A DNA stretch of 64,000 nt. Origin: Roseateles hydrophilus (lineage in GTDB: Bacteria > Pseudomonadota > Gammaproteobacteria > Burkholderiales > Burkholderiaceae_C). Location: assembly GCF_026712245.1 (NCBI RefSeq), contig NZ_JAPPUY010000003.1:680269-744268 (forward strand). The letters are read 5' to 3'. The notes beneath the pieces were generated by a model. That model was not told the origin of the DNA and did not search any database. It saw nothing but the letters and a program-made list of their open reading frames with translations. Positions within the stretch are counted from its first letter, which is position 1. Each line of letters starts with the position of its first letter. This document shows positions 36,429 through 47,181 of the stretch, piece after piece. The position numbers were made by a program, and so were the translations under genes.

Positions 36429-37466
36429 ATGAGCGCGCGCGGCGGCAGCCCCACCATCGTTGACGTCGCCCGCGAGGCGGGTGTCTCGATCAAGACCGTC
36501 TCGCGCGTGCTCAACCATGAGCCTGGCGTGCATGAAAGCACGCGGGATCAGGTGCTCAAGGTGGTGGAGGCGCTGCGTTACCGGCCCAAGCAGTCGGCCC
36601 GCAGCCTGGCTGGTGGGCGCTCCTTCCTGATCGGCCTGCTGTACTACGACCCGAGCGCCAACTTCGTGGGCAGCGTGCAGCAAGGTGCCACGCTGCGCTG
36701 CCGCGAGCTGGGTTACCACCTCGTCGTCGAGTCGCTGCACAACGATGCGCCCGACCTGCGCCAGCAGATCGACCGCATGGTGCTGGCGCTGCGGCCGGAC
36801 GGCATGATCCTGACGCCTCCGCTGTGCGACAACCCCGAGGTGCTGGCCGCGCTGCGCGAGAGTGGCACGCCGTGCGTGCAGATGTCGCCCGAGCGGGACA
36901 TCCGCGGTGTGCCGTCGGTGCGCATGGACGATGTTCACGCGGCCGAGGAGATCACCAACCTGCTGCTCAGCCTGGGCCATCGGCGCATCGCCTTCATCAA
37001 GGGGCCGCCGGATCAATCCGCCAGCGCCGCGCGCTACGAGGGCTTCGTCAACGCCCTGCGGGCGCATGACCTGCAGCCCGACGCCGAACTGGTGCGGCCG
37101 GGCAACTTCACCTTCGCCAGCGGCCGCGATGCGGCGCACAAGCTGCTCAGTGGCCGGCAGCGGCCGACGGCGGTGTTCGCCAGCAACGACGACATGGCGC
37201 TCGGCGTGCTGGCCGCCGCGCATCGCCTGGGTCTGAATGTGCCCAGCGAACTGTCGGTGGTCGGCTTTGACGATTCCTCCACCGCATCGTTGGTCTGGCC
37301 GCCGCTCACGACGGTACGCCAGCCGGTGGCGGAGATGGCGCGTGCTGCCGTTGAGATGCTGGTGTTCGGGCACAAGTCCGGTGTTGCGACGACGACGGAC
37401 GAGGCCGACCTGCACAAGGTGCTGCCGCACGAGCTCATCGTGCGTGATTCCACGCGGGCCTGCTGA
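36429..37466 (+). CDS. LacI family transcriptional regulator
   Basis: 345 residues. N-terminal LacI helix-turn-helix (TIVDVAREAGVSIKTVSRVLN) with hinge RPKQSARSLAGGRS, then a periplasmic-binding-type effector domain (IGLLYYDPSANFVGSVQQGA, FASNDDMALGVL, VVGFDDSSTASLVWPPLTTV). Usual role is sugar- or metabolite-responsive repression. No catabolic operon adjoins it; it follows HU closely, so its target genes are elsewhere. Confidence 0.92.
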   Translation: MSARGGSPTIVDVAREAGVSIKTVSRVLNHEPGVHESTRDQVLKVVEALRYRPKQSARSLAGGRSFLIGLLYYDPSANFVGSVQQGATLRCRELGYHLVVESLHNDAPDLRQQIDRMVLALRPDGMILTPPLCDNPEVLAALRESGTPCVQMSPERDIRGVPSVRMDDVHAAEEITNLLLSLGHRRIAFIKGPPDQSASAARYEGFVNALRAHDLQPDAELVRPGNFTFASGRDAAHKLLSGRQRPTAVFASNDDMALGVLAAAHRLGLNVPSELSVVGFDDSSTASLVWPPLTTVRQPVAEMARAAVEMLVFGHKSGVATTTDEADLHKVLPHELIVRDSTRAC

Positions 37467-37577
37467 ACCCACGCGCTGCCGGGCGAGCATGGGCGCGAAG
37501 GCCATGCATTCCTTCGCGTTTGCCCCGACAAAGGCACAGAATTTCGTTCACGTTCAGGCGCTAAGCTCCACACTGCA

Positions 37578-37606
37578 CCGGCCGGGGAATTTTCCCGGGT
37601 GGCCGG
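37578..37606. other. stem-loop in the gap between the LacI and HD-GYP genes
   Basis: CCGGCC (37578) pairs with GGCCGG (37601), and inner GGGAA with TTCCC, around a very tight loop. No T run follows. The 247-base gap 37467-37713 holds this and no recognisable coding sequence or clear promoter; it could be a weak terminator for the LacI gene or a leader structure for the c-di-GMP operon. Confidence 0.3.
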
Positions 37607-37713
37607 GTGAGCAAGCGACCGAGTTGACGCGCAGCGCGAGGTCGACCCAGTGCCGTGGCAGCGATGCCCGCCGGGGTCGCACCGAGGGGTGCCGTGAGCG
37701 TGGGTTTGAGTGA

Positions 37714-39015
37714 ATGCAGGATAGATCAAACGATCCGCTGATCGATGTCAGCCAATTGACCGTCGGGATGTTCATCCACCTGGACCTGGGGTGGATGTCG
37801 CATCCGTTTCCGCTGTCCAGCTTCAAGATTGCGTCCAGTGATCAGCTGCTGATCTTGAAGCGGCTCGGCTTGACGCAGGTGCGTTGGAGCCCGGCCAAGA
37901 GCGACCTCTCGCTGCAGCCCGTCGTCACGCCCCTGAGTGCGGAGCCTGACGCGCAGGCTGATGTCGAGACGGCCACGCAGGCGGCCGAGCCCTCGCCCGA
38001 AGAGCTGGCCCGCGAGGCCCATCGCCGTGCGCTGGCTGCTCAGCGCGAGGCGCTGCGCCTTTGCGAGGCGCAGTACGGCGAGGCGGCTGCGGGCTTTCGC
38101 AGCGTCATGGACAACGTGCAGTCCGACCCGCATCAGGCGCGCAGCCTGGCCGAGGGCCTGACGGCTGCATTGCTCGACAAGATGCTGGTCGAAGGCGACC
38201 TCAACATGCGGCTGCTGAACGAGGCCGCGGGTGACCGCTCCACGGCACATGCGCTGAATGTCTGCATCATTGCGTTGCTGCTGGGCCGTGCTTTCGGTCT
38301 GGGCCGCGACGAGATGATGGATCTGGGCGTCGGTTCGCTGCTGCACGACGTCGGCAAGCTCGAGGTGGCCGCGCGGCTGCGCCATCGCGACGAGAGCTTC
38401 ACCTCGGCTGAGACGACGGCCTATCAGCAACACGTGGCCAAGGGCGTTGCCATCGCGCAGACGATGGGGTTGGCGCCTGCGCCGCTGCTCATCATTGCGC
38501 AGCACCATGAGCATGCGGACGGCAGCGGGTTCCCGCAGCGCATCAACATGGACCGCATGAGCACCGGTGCGCGCATCGTGGCGCTGGTTAACCGTTTCGA
38601 CGGCCTGTGCAACCCGCTGATTTCCTCCAAGGCGATGACGCCGCACGAGGCGCTGTCGCTGATGTTTGCGCAGGGGCGCAATCGCTTCGATGCGACCATG
38701 CTGAATGCGTTCATCCGCATGATGGGCGTCTACCCGCCGGGATCCACCGTGCAGCTGACCGATGACCGCTACGCGTTGGTCGTGTCGGTGAACTCGGCGC
38801 GGCCGCTGAAGCCGCGCGTCATGGTTCACGACCCGAAGGTGCCCAAGGAAGACGCCCTCATCCTGAACCTGGAAGAGATGCCCGACCTGGGCATCCGTCG
38901 CAGCCTGAAGCCGCAGTTCCTGCCGCGCCCGGCGCTGGACTACCTGAGCCCGCGTGCGCGCATCGCGTATTTCTTCGACGCCGTCAGCACGGGGCCCGGG
39001 GAGCTGGCCGCGTGA
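37714..39015 (+). CDS. HD-GYP family c-di-GMP phosphodiesterase with DUF3391
   Basis: 433 residues. DUF3391 occupies about residues 8-100 (IDVSQLTVGMFIHLDLGWMSHPF). The HD-GYP domain carries HD at 211-212 (LHDVGKLEV) and HHEHADGSGFP near 263-273, where the usual GYP reads GFP; the metal-binding residues look intact. Predicted to hydrolyse c-di-GMP. It overlaps the following GGDEF/EAL gene by 4 bases (GTGA). Confidence 0.92.
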   Translation: MQDRSNDPLIDVSQLTVGMFIHLDLGWMSHPFPLSSFKIASSDQLLILKRLGLTQVRWSPAKSDLSLQPVVTPLSAEPDAQADVETATQAAEPSPEELAREAHRRALAAQREALRLCEAQYGEAAAGFRSVMDNVQSDPHQARSLAEGLTAALLDKMLVEGDLNMRLLNEAAGDRSTAHALNVCIIALLLGRAFGLGRDEMMDLGVGSLLHDVGKLEVAARLRHRDESFTSAETTAYQQHVAKGVAIAQTMGLAPAPLLIIAQHHEHADGSGFPQRINMDRMSTGARIVALVNRFDGLCNPLISSKAMTPHEALSLMFAQGRNRFDATMLNAFIRMMGVYPPGSTVQLTDDRYALVVSVNSARPLKPRVMVHDPKVPKEDALILNLEEMPDLGIRRSLKPQFLPRPALDYLSPRARIAYFFDAVSTGPGELAA

Positions 39016-41150
39016 CCAACAGCCGCGAGGCGACCTCAGGCCTGTCTCGCGCACCCGCAGCGCCTTCTGTGATGGAGGCACTGCTCGAAGGCCTGCCCGA
39101 ACCGGCATGGCTGGTCGACGGCGAGAGCCTGACCGTCAGCGTCATCAACCGAGCAGCATTGCGCCTGCTGGGCCTCAAGCCCGAGCGGGCGCTGGGGCAG
39201 CAGCCGGCCACGCTGTGCGGCTCGCTGGAGGATGAGGCTTTCTGGCAGGGGGCAGCGCGCGACCCCTTCGCCCGCATCCGTTCCGACACCGTGCTGACGC
39301 ACAGCGACGGCCAGCCCCGTTGGGTCAGCCGCGCCATCAGCCCCATTCACACGCCCGAGGGTGATCGCTACTGGCTGGTCATGTTGCACGACCAGACACG
39401 GCGGCGACGCGCCGAGGCGGAGCGCGAGACGCTGCTGGCCGAACTGCGGGCGACGCTGGAGTCCACGGCCGACGGCATTCTTGTCGTTGACCTCGCCGGC
39501 CGCGTGCGCAGCTTCAACCGACGCTTTGCCAAGCTGTGGGGCCTGCCGGGCGGTCTGCAGCACGAGCCGGGCGACGCCGGGCTGTGGCTGAGCCTGCAGC
39601 GCGTGATGCACGACGGTGAGCAGTACCGCATGCGCATCGAAGCGCTGCTGGATGCGCCGCTGATGCGCTCCAGCGACATGCTGCGGCTGGCCGACGGCCG
39701 CGTGCTGGAGCAGGTCTCGCTGCCGCAGATGAGCCGTGGCGAGCCCATCGGCCGCGTGTTTTCCTTCCGTGACCTCAGCGAGAAGCTCGCGGCCCATCAG
39801 CGCATCGAGGAGCTGGGGCGTTCCGACGTGTTGACCGGCGCACCCAACCGTCGGGCGTTGGCCGACCGCATCATTCAGCAGATGGCTGCAGGCGCCGACG
39901 GGGAGCCCCCGCCGGTCTTTGCGCTGCTGCACCTGGACCTGGACCGCTTCAAGCAGATCAACGACACGTTGGGGCACAGCTATGGTGACCGCGTGCTGCG
40001 CGAGGTGGTCGAGCGTCTTCAGGGCGCCGTGGGCGCCCATGACACGCTGGCCCGCTTGGGCGGTGACGAGTTCGCACTGCTCATCGACGGGGCTCAGATG
40101 TTCGAGGCCGAGGCCGCGGCGCGTCGTGTGCAGCAACTGCTGGCCCAACCGTTCAGCTTCGACACGCTGAGCTTCACTGTCACTGCGAGTTGCGGCATCG
40201 CGCTGTACCCCGGCGACGGCGGTTCGCCCGACGAACTGCTGGCCAGCGCCGAGCGGGCCATGCATTGGGTCAAGGAGAGCGGCCGCGCCGGCTTCCGCTT
40301 CCACGTGCCGCGCAAGGAAGTGGATTTGCTGTCGCGCATGCGGCTTGATCACGCGATGCGCCAGGCCCTGGCCGAAGGGCGATTCCGGCTGCACTATCAG
40401 CCGCAGGTCGAACTCGGCAGTGACCGGGTGATCGGCGCCGAGGCGCTGATCCGCTGGCGCGACCCGCAGCGTGGCGACATCTCGCCGGCTGAGTTCATCC
40501 CGCTGGCCGAGGAAAGCGGCTTTGTCGTCGCCATCGGCGATTGGGTGTTGCGTGAGGCGGTCGACCAGGCCGCGCACTGGCTCAGCCGTGGCTTGCGCAT
40601 GCCGGTGGCTGTCAACGTGTCGGCGCTCCAGTTCCAGCAGGCGCACTTCGTCGACAGCGTTGCCTCGGCACTGCGCGACGCAGCCTTGCCCGCGAGCATG
40701 CTGGAGTTGGAGCTCACCGAGGGTGTCCTGGTGGGGGATGCGGACGAGGGCCTCAAGCGCATGCAGGCGCTGGCGGCCTTGGGCGTCACGCTGTCGATTG
40801 ATGACTTCGGCACCGGCTACTCATCGCTGGGCTACCTGAAGCGCTTCCCCATCCAGCGTCTCAAGATCGACCGCAGTTTTGTGCAGGGCCTGCCCAATGA
40901 CCCCAGTGATGTGGGCATTGCCAATGCCATTGTCCAGATGGGGCGTGCGCTGGGCTTGCAGGTCATTGCCGAGGGCGTCGAGACCGAGGCGCAGCGCGAC
41001 TTTCTGGCCCAGGCCGGCTGCCACGAGTTCCAGGGCTACCTGTTCGCGCCCGCCCTGCGCCCCGAGGAGTTCGAGCAGCGCGTGCGGCCGCGGCGGCATG
41101 TCGTGGACGCGGCGGTGTCCGGCTGGCTGGGGCTTGCCAGCGCCGGCTGA
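39012..41150 (+). CDS. PAS-PAS-GGDEF-EAL c-di-GMP protein
   Basis: 712 residues, soluble. Two PAS domains (about 20-140 and 150-265) precede GGDEF (RLGGDEF, signature at 350-354) and EAL (Glu477 in GAEALIRW, ELTEG, DDFGTGYSSLGYL, KIDRSF, IAEGVET, QGYLF). Near the GGDEF start the usual LTGLPNR reads LTGAPNR. Starts with GTG inside the HD-GYP stop codon, so synthesis and turnover domains are co-translated. Confidence 0.93.
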   Translation: MTNSREATSGLSRAPAAPSVMEALLEGLPEPAWLVDGESLTVSVINRAALRLLGLKPERALGQQPATLCGSLEDEAFWQGAARDPFARIRSDTVLTHSDGQPRWVSRAISPIHTPEGDRYWLVMLHDQTRRRRAEAERETLLAELRATLESTADGILVVDLAGRVRSFNRRFAKLWGLPGGLQHEPGDAGLWLSLQRVMHDGEQYRMRIEALLDAPLMRSSDMLRLADGRVLEQVSLPQMSRGEPIGRVFSFRDLSEKLAAHQRIEELGRSDVLTGAPNRRALADRIIQQMAAGADGEPPPVFALLHLDLDRFKQINDTLGHSYGDRVLREVVERLQGAVGAHDTLARLGGDEFALLIDGAQMFEAEAAARRVQQLLAQPFSFDTLSFTVTASCGIALYPGDGGSPDELLASAERAMHWVKESGRAGFRFHVPRKEVDLLSRMRLDHAMRQALAEGRFRLHYQPQVELGSDRVIGAEALIRWRDPQRGDISPAEFIPLAEESGFVVAIGDWVLREAVDQAAHWLSRGLRMPVAVNVSALQFQQAHFVDSVASALRDAALPASMLELELTEGVLVGDADEGLKRMQALAALGVTLSIDDFGTGYSSLGYLKRFPIQRLKIDRSFVQGLPNDPSDVGIANAIVQMGRALGLQVIAEGVETEAQRDFLAQAGCHEFQGYLFAPALRPEEFEQRVRPRRHVVDAAVSGWLGLASAG

Positions 41151-41196
41151 GACCGGCTGAAGTCGGCGCAGCGCAAGGCGGGCGCAGAATGCCGTC

Positions 41197-41520
41197 ATGC
41201 TTTATTGCTTCAAATCCAAGGCGGGTGCCGATGTCGTCATGCTGGCGGAATCGGGCGATGCGGTGTTGCGTCTGATGGGCCGTGAGCCCGCGCCGCGCGG
41301 CATCCTGCAGTCGGTGGACCTGCCGGCGCTGCTGCAGGCCTTGCAGGCCGGTGTCGACGCTGACGACGCCGAGTTCCAGCGCCGCGTCGATGCTGCCAAG
41401 GCGGCGGGTGAGCCGGAACCGCGCCGACCCAGCGTGACCTTGCGCCAGCGTGCCTGGCCGCTGCATGAGCTGATGACGCGCAGCCAGCGGCACGGTGCCG
41501 ATGTTGTCTGGGGCGTGTGA
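41197..41520 (+). CDS. DUF1840 family protein
   Basis: 107 residues matching DUF1840 (MLYCFKSKAGADVVML, RGILQSVDLPALLQAL, RQRAWPLHELM). Soluble, no known function; common in betaproteobacteria. Its stop overlaps by one base the ATG of the histidine phosphatase gene. Confidence 0.85.
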   Translation: MLYCFKSKAGADVVMLAESGDAVLRLMGREPAPRGILQSVDLPALLQALQAGVDADDAEFQRRVDAAKAAGEPEPRRPSVTLRQRAWPLHELMTRSQRHGADVVWGV

Positions 41521-42164
41521 TGCTTGAGGAGCCCACGCGCGTCATCCTCATCCGCCACGGTGAGACGGCCTGGAACCGGGCTACCCGCATCCAGGGCCAT
41601 ACCGATATTCCGCTGAGTCCGCTCGGGTTGGCCCAGGCGCAGCGTCTGGCTGAGGCGCTGGCGGACGAGTCGCTGGCGGCTGTCTATGCCAGCGACTTGA
41701 GTCGCGCACGACAGACGGCCGAAGCGCTTGCAGCCGGCCGCGGGATGCCGGTGCACCTGGACGCTGGACTGCGCGAACGAGCCTTCGGCCGCTTCGAGGG
41801 GCTGAGCTGGGAGGAAATCGCGCAGCGCTTCCCGGACGACTCGGTCCGTTGGCGCCGTCGCGAGCCCCATTTCGAGGTCGGCGGCGGTGAGAGTCTTCAC
41901 GCCTTCAGCGCCCGCTGCGTCAGCGCTGCGCGGCGCGTCGTGGCGGCGCACCCGGGCCAGGCCATCGCGCTCGTGGCCCATGGTGGCGTGCTGGACTGTC
42001 TCTATCGAGCCGCCACTCGCACCGCGCTGGATGCGCCGCGCAGCTGGCAGCTGGGCAACGCCACCATCAACCGCGTGCTGGCAACGAGTGAAGGCTTCAC
42101 CCTGGTCGGTTGGAACGATGACCGGCACTTGGCCGGCTTGGCTGCAGACGACGTCGCGGCCTGA
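41520..42164 (+). CDS. histidine phosphatase family protein (phosphoglycerate mutase-like)
   Basis: 214 residues. The phosphorylated His lies in LIRHGETAWN, and the second His in LVAHGGVLD; RERAFGRFEGLSWEEI is the middle motif. Resembles GpmB/CobC-type phosphatases. The actual substrate cannot be told. ATG at 41520 lies in the DUF1840 stop (TGATG). Confidence 0.9.
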   Translation: MLEEPTRVILIRHGETAWNRATRIQGHTDIPLSPLGLAQAQRLAEALADESLAAVYASDLSRARQTAEALAAGRGMPVHLDAGLRERAFGRFEGLSWEEIAQRFPDDSVRWRRREPHFEVGGGESLHAFSARCVSAARRVVAAHPGQAIALVAHGGVLDCLYRAATRTALDAPRSWQLGNATINRVLATSEGFTLVGWNDDRHLAGLAADDVAA

Positions 42165-42212
42165 GGCGGTCAGTGCTCCCTAGCCCGACTGTTGCGCAGG
42201 AACATCGCCCTT

Positions 42213-42241
42213 CTCGTCGCGTGAAAACTCGCTCCTATACT
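42213..42241 (+). promoter_or_regulatory. porin promoter
   Basis: A clear -10 TATACT (42236-42241) lies 66 bases before the porin ATG; the -35 is weak (CTCGTC at 42213-42218, 17-base spacing). The downstream leader to 42306 has no frame. Confidence 0.45.
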
Positions 42242-42306
42242 TCTTTGCATCTGATTTCGAAGGTAGGTTTTTCCAACCCGCCGCAACCCATCTACAAAGG
42301 TTCACG

Positions 42307-43263
42307 ATGAAGAAGATCGCCCTTGTCGCCGCCCTGGCTGCCGCCACTGCTGCCCCCGCCTTCGCACAAAGCTCCGTCACGCTGTGGGGCCGCCTCAACA
42401 CCACCGTGGAAAGCCAGAAGGTCGGCAACCAGGACCGCAAGTCCGTCGTGGAAAACAACAACTCCCGTCTGGGCCTGCGTGGCACGGAAGACCTGGGTGG
42501 CGGCCTGAAGGCGTCGTTCAACCTCGAGCATGGTCTGAACTCCGACACCGGCGCTGCTTCGGGTGGCTCGCAGTTCTGGAACCGCCAAGCCAACGTCGAA
42601 CTGACCGGCTCGTTCGGTACGGTTCGCCTGGGCAGCTGGTTCCCGGATTCGTACTTCTCGACCGTGGACCGCACCAGCAACCACAACCACGACACCGGCT
42701 CGTCGTCTGACGCGCTGTTCTCGTCCTTCGCTTTCGGCTTCCGCACCAACAAGGTCGGCTACTTCTCGCCCACCGTGAACGGCTTCAGCTTCAACGCCAG
42801 CCTGCACGCGGGTGAAGGCGCCGCCGGCGACGCCCGCGCGATGGACCTGTCGGCCAACTACGAGGTGGGTGGCCTGCACGTTGCGGCTGCTTACTCGCAA
42901 GCCGACACCGCCACGAAGCGCAAGAACTACACGTTCGAAGCCGACTACTCGTTCGGCCCCTTCCTGGTGGCTGGCTACGTGCAGCGTGAAACCGCTTCCC
43001 GCTTCAAGTCGCGCAACATCGCCCGCGTGTCGGCCATGTACACGATGGGTCAGTCGGAGTTCCACTTCAACATCGGCGGCACCAAGGCCGGCGCTGACGG
43101 CACCTTCCGCACCGCTGGCGCTTCGCAGTGGACGCTGGGCTACAACTACAACCTGAGCAAGCGCACCAAGGTGTACGGCTACATCACCGACATCGACCAG
43201 AAGCTGCCCAACGGCGCTGGCGACTTCAACTCGCTGGCTGTGGGCGTGCGCCACAACTTCTGA
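42307..43263 (+). CDS. outer membrane porin (Burkholderiales type)
   Basis: 318 residues. Signal peptide ends AFAQSS; the mature protein begins SVTLWGRLNTTVE and shows alternating beta-strand patterns with the conserved SRLGLRGTEDLGGGLKASFNLEHG, and ends in the outer-membrane signature VGVRHNF with terminal Phe. A 16-stranded trimeric general porin is expected. Codon use differs from the neighbours (strong preference for a few codons), consistent with high expression. Confidence 0.94.
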   Translation: MKKIALVAALAAATAAPAFAQSSVTLWGRLNTTVESQKVGNQDRKSVVENNNSRLGLRGTEDLGGGLKASFNLEHGLNSDTGAASGGSQFWNRQANVELTGSFGTVRLGSWFPDSYFSTVDRTSNHNHDTGSSSDALFSSFAFGFRTNKVGYFSPTVNGFSFNASLHAGEGAAGDARAMDLSANYEVGGLHVAAAYSQADTATKRKNYTFEADYSFGPFLVAGYVQRETASRFKSRNIARVSAMYTMGQSEFHFNIGGTKAGADGTFRTAGASQWTLGYNYNLSKRTKVYGYITDIDQKLPNGAGDFNSLAVGVRHNF

Positions 43264-43281
43264 TCCTCGGGATCAGTCAGG

Positions 43282-43308
43282 AAAAGCGCCCTGCGGGGCG
43301 CTTTTTTC
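43282..43308 (+). terminator. intrinsic terminator after the porin gene
   Basis: AAAAGCGCCC, loop TGCG, GGGCGCTTTT continuing in a T run to 43307. The stem lies 19 bases after the porin stop and can also act on the convergent ruvB transcript. Confidence 0.9.
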
Positions 43309-43354
43309 ATGCCTGCACGGCGGCGGTGCCGCCGCTGGGTACGGGCCGGTGAGG

Positions 43355-44409
<1,055 letters not shown>

Positions 44410-44413
<4 letters not shown>

Positions 44414-44979
44414 GAGAGTTTCTTGAGGGCCAGCTTGATGCCGTCGCTGACGCCCACGTCAGGCGGCAGTGCCTTCAGCGCCGTGCCGGCGTCCTTCTCG
44501 CTGTAGCCCAGCGCGACCAGCGCCTGCAGGATGTCCGCCTGGTTGTCGTTGGCCACGGTGGTGGGCAGCGCGAGGTCGGGGCCGAGCTTGCCCTTGAGCT
44601 CCAGCAGCAGGCGTTCGGCCGTCTTCTTGCCGATGCCCGGCACCTTGGTCAGCCGGCCGGCTTCCTGGCGCGACACGGCCTGCGCAAGCTCCGAGACCGA
44701 CAGCCCCGACAACAGGCCCAGTGCCATCTTGGGGCCGACACCGCTGATCTTGATGAGCTGGCGGAACGTGGCGCGTTCCTCGTGCGTGAGGAAGCCGAAC
44801 AGCTGGTGCGCGTCCTCGCGCACGGTCAGGTGGGTGAGCAGCACGGCGCGCTCGCCGAGGCTGCCAAGGTTGAAGAACGTGCTCATCGGCACGTCGACTT
44901 CGTAGCCGACGCCGGCCACATCGATCACCACCTGGGGCGGTGTTTTCTCGGCGATGACGCCGCTGAGTCTTCCGATCAT
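44410..44979 (-). CDS. ruvA: Holliday junction DNA-binding protein RuvA
   Basis: 189 residues. N-terminal OB-fold ([21 protein letters not shown]), two helix-hairpin-helix motifs ([15 protein letters not shown] and [17 protein letters not shown]) and the C-terminal RuvB-binding three-helix domain ([16 protein letters not shown]). Slightly shorter than E. coli RuvA. Follows a two-component pair on the same strand. Confidence 0.98.
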
Positions 44980-45006
44980 GGCCCGATTATCCGGGCCGGC
45001 TCAGCC

Positions 45007-45660
45007 TCAGTTGCGACCGAACAAACCCAGCCGCTGCGCTTCCAGCGCGGCCTCGGCGCGCGAGCTCACATTGAGCTTGCGGTAGATCTGCTTCACGTAG
45101 TCGGCGATGGTGTGGCGGGACAGGCCCAGCTGCACGCCGATCTCCGGCAGCGTGAAGCCCTTGGCCACGCGCAGCAGCACCTCGGTCTCGCGGTCGGTCA
45201 GCGACACCTCGTGCAGCAGCGAGGCGGCGGGCTTCTTCACCTGCGCGGCGAAGTAGGCGATGACCTTGCGTGCGATGGACGGCGACAGCGGCGGCTCGCC
45301 CTGGCTCATGCGCTGCAGCTGCTCCACCAGCAACTCGCGCGACTGCTCCTTCAGCAGGTAGCCGAAGGCGCCGGCTTGCAGCGCGGGGAACAGGTGTTCG
45401 TCGTCGTCGTGGATGGTGACGATGACGGACTGGACTTCCGGCTGCTTCTCGCGCAGCGCGGCGATGACGTCGACGCCCGAGCCGTCCGGCAGGCCCAGGT
45501 CCAGCAGGGCCAGCGTGAAGCGCTGGCTGTTGACCAGGGCCAGTGCGTCCTGCACGCGCGAGCATTCGGTGATCTGCGCGTTGGCGAACACCTGCTTGAT
45601 CAGGGCCTTCAGCCAGGCGCGGATCTCCGGGATGTCTTCGAGCAGCAGGATGTGGTTCAT
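45007..45660 (-). CDS. NarL/FixJ family response regulator
   Basis: 217 residues. Receiver with acidic pocket LLEDIPE and phospho-acceptor Asp54 (LLDLGLPDGSG), and a LuxR-type helix-turn-helix (LTDRETEVLLRVAKG, GLSRHTIADYVKQIYRKLNV). Lies 25 bases after its cognate kinase gene. Target genes unknown. Confidence 0.94.
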   Translation of the reverse strand: MNHILLLEDIPEIRAWLKALIKQVFANAQITECSRVQDALALVNSQRFTLALLDLGLPDGSGVDVIAALREKQPEVQSVIVTIHDDDEHLFPALQAGAFGYLLKEQSRELLVEQLQRMSQGEPPLSPSIARKVIAYFAAQVKKPAASLLHEVSLTDRETEVLLRVAKGFTLPEIGVQLGLSRHTIADYVKQIYRKLNVSSRAEAALEAQRLGLFGRN

Positions 45661-45685
45661 GGGGGGACCTTCGGGGGAACGAAAA

Positions 45686-47098
45686 CTAGAGCGGGATCGT
45701 CAAGCGGATGACGGTACCCCAGCCCGGGCCGGATTCGACCAGGCACTGGCCGTGCATTTGCTTGGCGCGTGACTTCATGCTCGCCATGCCATGGCCACGG
45801 TCCAGGCGGCCATCCAGCTCGGTCGGGATGCCCTGGCCGTTGTCCTGGATGGTCAGGATGAAGTCGCCATCCTGCACGGCGCTGGAGATGGTCGCGTTGG
45901 TGGCGCCGCTGTGTTTGATGATGTTGCTGACCGACTCGCGCAGGATGCGCGTCGTCTGCACGTAGGAGCGGGCCTGGAAGGTGTGCTCGATGTCCTCGGC
46001 CGGGCTCTTCCACTCGGCCAGGATGTTGGCCTGGCCCAGCCGCGACACGACCTCGGCGCGCCAGTCGCCCAGTGCGTCGATGAGGTGCACCGGCTTGCCG
46101 GTCAGGCCGCGCACCGACAGCCGCATCTCCTCCAGCGCCTCACGCGCCAGCGTCGAGATGCGGTCGGACTCGCTGGTGTGCACGATGGTCAGCAGCTTGG
46201 CGCCGAGGTCGTCGTGCAGGTCGGCGGCGATGCGCTTGCGTTCGCGCTCGGTCACCTGCTCCAGCTTCTGCTCGGCCAGCTGGCTGTGGCTGCGCTCCAC
46301 CTCGGCAATGCGCTCATTCATGCGCTGCTCGATGGCGGTGGCGCGTTTCTCGGCATCCACACGCGCCTGGGCGACGTTATTCACGACCTGCAGGCCCAGC
46401 GCCAGCATCAGCAGCGGCAGTGCCAGGCTCAGCCACGGCGAGGCGGTCAGCCACAGTGATTCACTGAGCGGCGCCAGCGCCAGCTCACCCAGCAGCGCCA
46501 GCATGGTGGGCAACAGCAGCAGCGCCATCAGCCGCAACTCGCGCTGCAAGCCGTCGTCGGGGTCGGCCTTCAGCCGCAGCCTGCGCAGCCAAAGCGCCCA
46601 GCCCATGGCTGCGACCAGTTCCAAGGTCAGCACCACATTCCACACGGCGGGCAGCACGTCCAGGCGGCCACCGGTCAGCAGCAGGCTGGCCGGTACTACC
46701 AGACACTGGATGAGCAGCGCATGGTCTATCCAGCTGCGCTTCCAGGCCATCTGGCGCAGCAGGTACTGCACGCCGCACAGCACCAGCAGCGTCATCAGCA
46801 GCGGCCGCAGGCCAGCCGCTGCCGGGGCGCCGGCGGCGCGCAGCACCACCCAGCTCAGCATCATGCCGACGAGGAAGTTGGCCGCGCGCTCGCGGTGGTG
46901 CAGGCCGGCCACGAGGCCCACCACGGTGGCCATCAGGGCCAGCATGGCGGCCACCCAGCCGCGCAGGATGGCGGCCCAGTCGGGCGTGGCGAAAGCTTGG
47001 GCGTGGGCGAGGGCGGGCCAGCACAAGGCCGCACAGACGAACAGGGCAGCAGGCAATCGCCGAGGCCAGCAGGCCCGCGGCGCGGTCAAAGCAATCAT
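45686..47098 (-). CDS. NarX-type sensor histidine kinase with multi-pass membrane sensor
   Basis: 470 residues. A signal-like first helix and about seven further hydrophobic segments (residues about 30-240) form a 7TM-type sensor, followed by a coiled coil and HisKA_3 domain with phospho-His295 (RKRIAADLHDDLGAK), then the ATPase (SNIIKHSGATNATIS, DNGQGI, GHGMASM). Partner of the NarL-like regulator. ATG 47098 is chosen because it gives an N-terminal helix; the ligand is unknown. Divergent from phoH. Confidence 0.9.
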   Translation of the reverse strand: MIALTAPRACWPRRLPAALFVCAALCWPALAHAQAFATPDWAAILRGWVAAMLALMATVVGLVAGLHHRERAANFLVGMMLSWVVLRAAGAPAAAGLRPLLMTLLVLCGVQYLLRQMAWKRSWIDHALLIQCLVVPASLLLTGGRLDVLPAVWNVVLTLELVAAMGWALWLRRLRLKADPDDGLQRELRLMALLLLPTMLALLGELALAPLSESLWLTASPWLSLALPLLMLALGLQVVNNVAQARVDAEKRATAIEQRMNERIAEVERSHSQLAEQKLEQVTERERKRIAADLHDDLGAKLLTIVHTSESDRISTLAREALEEMRLSVRGLTGKPVHLIDALGDWRAEVVSRLGQANILAEWKSPAEDIEHTFQARSYVQTTRILRESVSNIIKHSGATNATISSAVQDGDFILTIQDNGQGIPTELDGRLDRGHGMASMKSRAKQMHGQCLVESGPGWGTVIRLTIPL

Positions 47099-47181
47099 GG
47101 GCCGGCATTGTGAGGGAGGCCGCCAGGCCCGGCGGCGGGGAATGCCCCAGCGCGGCGACAATTCAGGCTTTCCGTTTGCCG

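Noticed and set aside
35970..37505. Upstream extension of the GGDEF/EAL protein across HU and LacI
   Set aside because: The extension is antisense to two well-supported genes and has no domain; the ATG at 35969 gives a normal PAS N-terminus.
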